Positions 62,340 to 64,000 of a stretch of 64,000 bases of DNA are shown piece by piece. The stretch lies in the NCBI GenBank assembly GCA_002721305.1, contig PBKA01000019.1:62001-126000 (forward strand), written 5' to 3'. Both the position numbers and the translations under genes were made by a program. This DNA comes from Acidimicrobiaceae bacterium. GTDB lineage: Bacteria > Actinomycetota > Acidimicrobiia > Acidimicrobiales > Poriferisodalaceae. Within the stretch, counting starts at the first letter, position 1; every line of letters begins with the position of its first letter. The notes beneath the pieces were generated by a model. The model was not told the DNA's origin. It saw nothing but the letters and a program-made list of their open reading frames with translations, and searched no databases.

Positions 62340-64000
62340 TTACTCCAGAACGCCTGCTATCACCAGGTCCGCAATCTGGTCTCCGTCGTAGCCCAAGAGA
62401 TCACTCAGAATCTCGAAATTGTGCTCACCCCACAACGGCCCACTCCTTGTAGGTGTCCCGTCGCTCCTCGACAAGCGAAAACCGTATTGTTCAGCCCACG
62501 TTGTGTCGTAAATCTCGTGTGGTACTTCAACAAAATGGTTGCGGTGGATCAACTGCTCATCGGATGTAACTTCGGGGCTGTTTTGAACCTGATGGGCCGG
62601 AACCCCGGCGGCTTGCAGAAATTCAGTAGTTTCTGCGGCATCTCGGGGAAGACACCAATCCTTCAATATTTGATCCAGTTCCTCTTCTCTCTCAAGACGT
62701 TCAGGTACTTCAAGATTCGCTAACTCATCTTTGCCTATCGCTTGAGCCAGGGCTTGCCACTGCCCGTCGTCTTCGCAAGCGATAGCGACCCATTCGTCTT
62801 TTTCGCCATGAGCACATTCGTATACCGAATGAGGTGCCATCCACCGGTCAGCATTTCCCATCCTGCTTTGGGCAAATCCATTGACCTCTTGATCAAGGAC
62901 TGCTTCAGTCAAGAAGTGAATACCGCCTTCTGCTTGTGAAAAGTCGAGCAGCATCCCTTCACCCGTGCGTTCTCGGTAATCAAGGGCCGCCATGAGTAGT
63001 GCCGCAGTGAGACGTGGGGAAGTGGCATCGGTGTAAGCCAGGAAGGGACCCGCCGGTAGCCGGTCTGCCCAACCAGTCAATTCGTAATAACCGCCAGTGG
63101 CTGCACCCATGTTTCCGAAACCGGGAATGGGAGACAAAGGGCCACTTTGTCCGAAGAGGGTCGTCGAACAAACAATCAGATGGGGGTTGGCTTCGAGTAG
63201 TTCTGAAGGGCTGAGTCCAATCCTGTCGAGCACACCCGCTGAAAAGGCGTTGACAACGATGTCGCTCTTAGCTGCTAGATCCAGAACGACTTGGCGTGCC
63301 TCGGGGGCTTTCAGATTGATTTGGAGACTTTCTTTGTGCGCGTTGATTGAGTGCCATTGCTGACTGTTCTCCGGGCCGTCCAGATCTTCAGGGTCCCGAC
63401 TTAAGCCCGAGGTACGTACTTGGTCAGGTCGAGTCTGGGACTCCACGCGGATGACACGGGCTCCGTAGTAGCCCAACATGCGGGTGGCGAAGGGTCCGGC
63501 GTACACCCACGTGAAGTCAAGCACGGTAACGCCTTCGAACGGGAGCTTGTCAGCTGCTGGGGTGGGTTTCACTGTTCGGATATCGCGGTTCTCATTCAAC
63601 ACTTCCTGGGTGTGTTCGCCCAGCAACGGAGGTCTGCCAAGCCGCTTAACCGCCATGGGAGTTCCATGAGCCCAAGGTCCCGGAAATCTCACCTTTTTCC
63701 CGACCTGGTCTACTTCGACTTCATCCCAGAACTCTCGCTCGGCGTAGTGGGGTGTTTCAAGAACATCTTCGGGAGTGATGACCGGAACCAAGAGAAGTTT
63801 GTCTCGTTGAGCCATAGCAAAAAGATCATGTTTGCTGTGGGAACGGAGCGCGTTGGCTAGGCATTGAGCCGTCCGCTCTGTGATCGACGCGACGTCTTCG
63901 ACGGCTCGGTCAGTTAACAAGTCGGTCCAATCGAGTCCGTAGAGGTCTTCGTCTAGGTGTCCTTCTTCGTTCACCCACTCAAGCAAGCGGTTCGTAAATG
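62340..64000 (-). CDS. Tandem-domain CaiB/BaiF (class III) CoA-transferase (5' partial)
   Basis: The frame is open to the window end, so the N-terminus is missing. The visible 550 or so residues contain the C-terminal part of one class III CoA-transferase domain (to about GEHTQEVLNENRD), then a complete second domain: LPFEGVTVLDFTWVYAGPFA, RVESQTRPDQVR, NLKAPEARQVVLDLAAKSDI and probable catalytic Asp in LAYTDATSP. Such fused proteins carry two family domains in about 800 residues. Transfers CoA between carboxylic acids; substrates unknown. TTG 63986 is internal, not the start. Confidence 0.88.
   Translation of the reverse strand, partial: FTNRLLEWVNEEGHLDEDLYGLDWTDLLTDRAVEDVASITERTAQCLANALRSHSKHDLFAMAQRDKLLLVPVITPEDVLETPHYAEREFWDEVEVDQVGKKVRFPGPWAHGTPMAVKRLGRPPLLGEHTQEVLNENRDIRTVKPTPAADKLPFEGVTVLDFTWVYAGPFATRMLGYYGARVIRVESQTRPDQVRTSGLSRDPEDLDGPENSQQWHSINAHKESLQINLKAPEARQVVLDLAAKSDIVVNAFSAGVLDRIGLSPSELLEANPHLIVCSTTLFGQSGPLSPIPGFGNMGAATGGYYELTGWADRLPAGPFLAYTDATSPRLTAALLMAALDYRERTGEGMLLDFSQAEGGIHFLTEAVLDQEVNGFAQSRMGNADRWMAPHSVYECAHGEKDEWVAIACEDDGQWQALAQAIGKDELANLEVPERLEREEELDQILKDWCLPRDAAETTEFLQAAGVPAHQVQNSPEVTSDEQLIHRNHFVEVPHEIYDTTWAEQYGFRLSRSDGTPTRSGPLWGEHNFEILSDLLGYDGDQIADLVIAGVLE

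Noticed and set aside
1..64000. CRISPR arrays, insertion sequences, integrases, prophage, toxin-antitoxin or defence genes, tRNA or rRNA genes
   Set aside because: None could be recognised: intergenic gaps are too short, and no direct-repeat array, transposase, integrase or tRNA cloverleaf was found by reading.

Overview
The window reads as a stretch of chromosome from an actinobacterium (Actinomycetota), most likely a free-living, perhaps aquatic, member of Acidimicrobiia or a near relative. The evidence is gene content and order: an actinobacterial integration host factor (mIHF) between pyrF and gmk, the pdxS-pdxT-yebC-ruvCAB and secDF-apt-relA-hisS series, the aspS-rarA-DUF948-like-small membrane protein-alaS-ruvX-mltG-aroE series, a helicase-dead PriA, and a DUF1844-type gene beside infC. 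Base composition looks moderate (about half GC by eye), GTG starts are frequent and intergenic gaps are very short. The lineage is inferred; no rRNA or tRNA gene is present to confirm it.

Layout. 1-5 kb: vitamin B6 synthase (pdxS cut by the window edge, pdxT), yebC, Holliday-junction genes ruvC-ruvA-ruvB and a gamma-glutamylcyclotransferase-fold protein. 5-10 kb: queuosine genes queA and tgt, then yajC-secD-secF. 10-26 kb: apt, relA, hisS, aspS, rarA, two small membrane proteins, alaS, ruvX, mltG, aroE, aroB, aroQ, an M24 peptidase, efp, nusB. 27-34.6 kb: pyrimidine operon pyrR-pyrB-carA-carB-pyrD-pyrF with a recognisable PyrR RNA-binding hairpin in its leader. 34.6-42.9 kb: mihF, gmk, rpoZ, coaBC, metK, priA, def, fmt, rsmB. 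42.9-49.9 kb: an accessory block between rsmB and the riboflavin genes: a phosphoesterase, two amidohydrolases, an acetyltransferase, a lactonase-like metallo-hydrolase, an amidase, a crotonase and a CopD-like membrane protein. 49.9-54.3 kb: moaB-ribD-ribE-ribBA-hisG. 54.3-60.5 kb: a DUF1844-like gene, the infC leader, infC-rpmI-rplT, a SpoU RNA methyltransferase, pheS-pheT. 60.5-64 kb: a reverse-strand catabolic block (2-hydroxyacid dehydrogenase, SDR, tandem-domain CoA-transferase cut by the window end).

Most of the window is conserved housekeeping. I saw no mobile element, prophage, CRISPR array, toxin-antitoxin pair or defence island, and no wholly new multi-gene system. The notable points are smaller: a tRNA-guanine transglycosylase without its zinc cysteines, a pyr leader joining a PyrR hairpin, the Shine-Dalgarno and an intrinsic-terminator-like hairpin inside the first codons of pyrR, infC and a SpoU methyltransferase that appear to need non-canonical start codons, a compact RsmB lacking a subdomain, a PriA without helicase motifs, and TAnnnT hexamers just upstream of several start codons that suggest leaderless transcripts.
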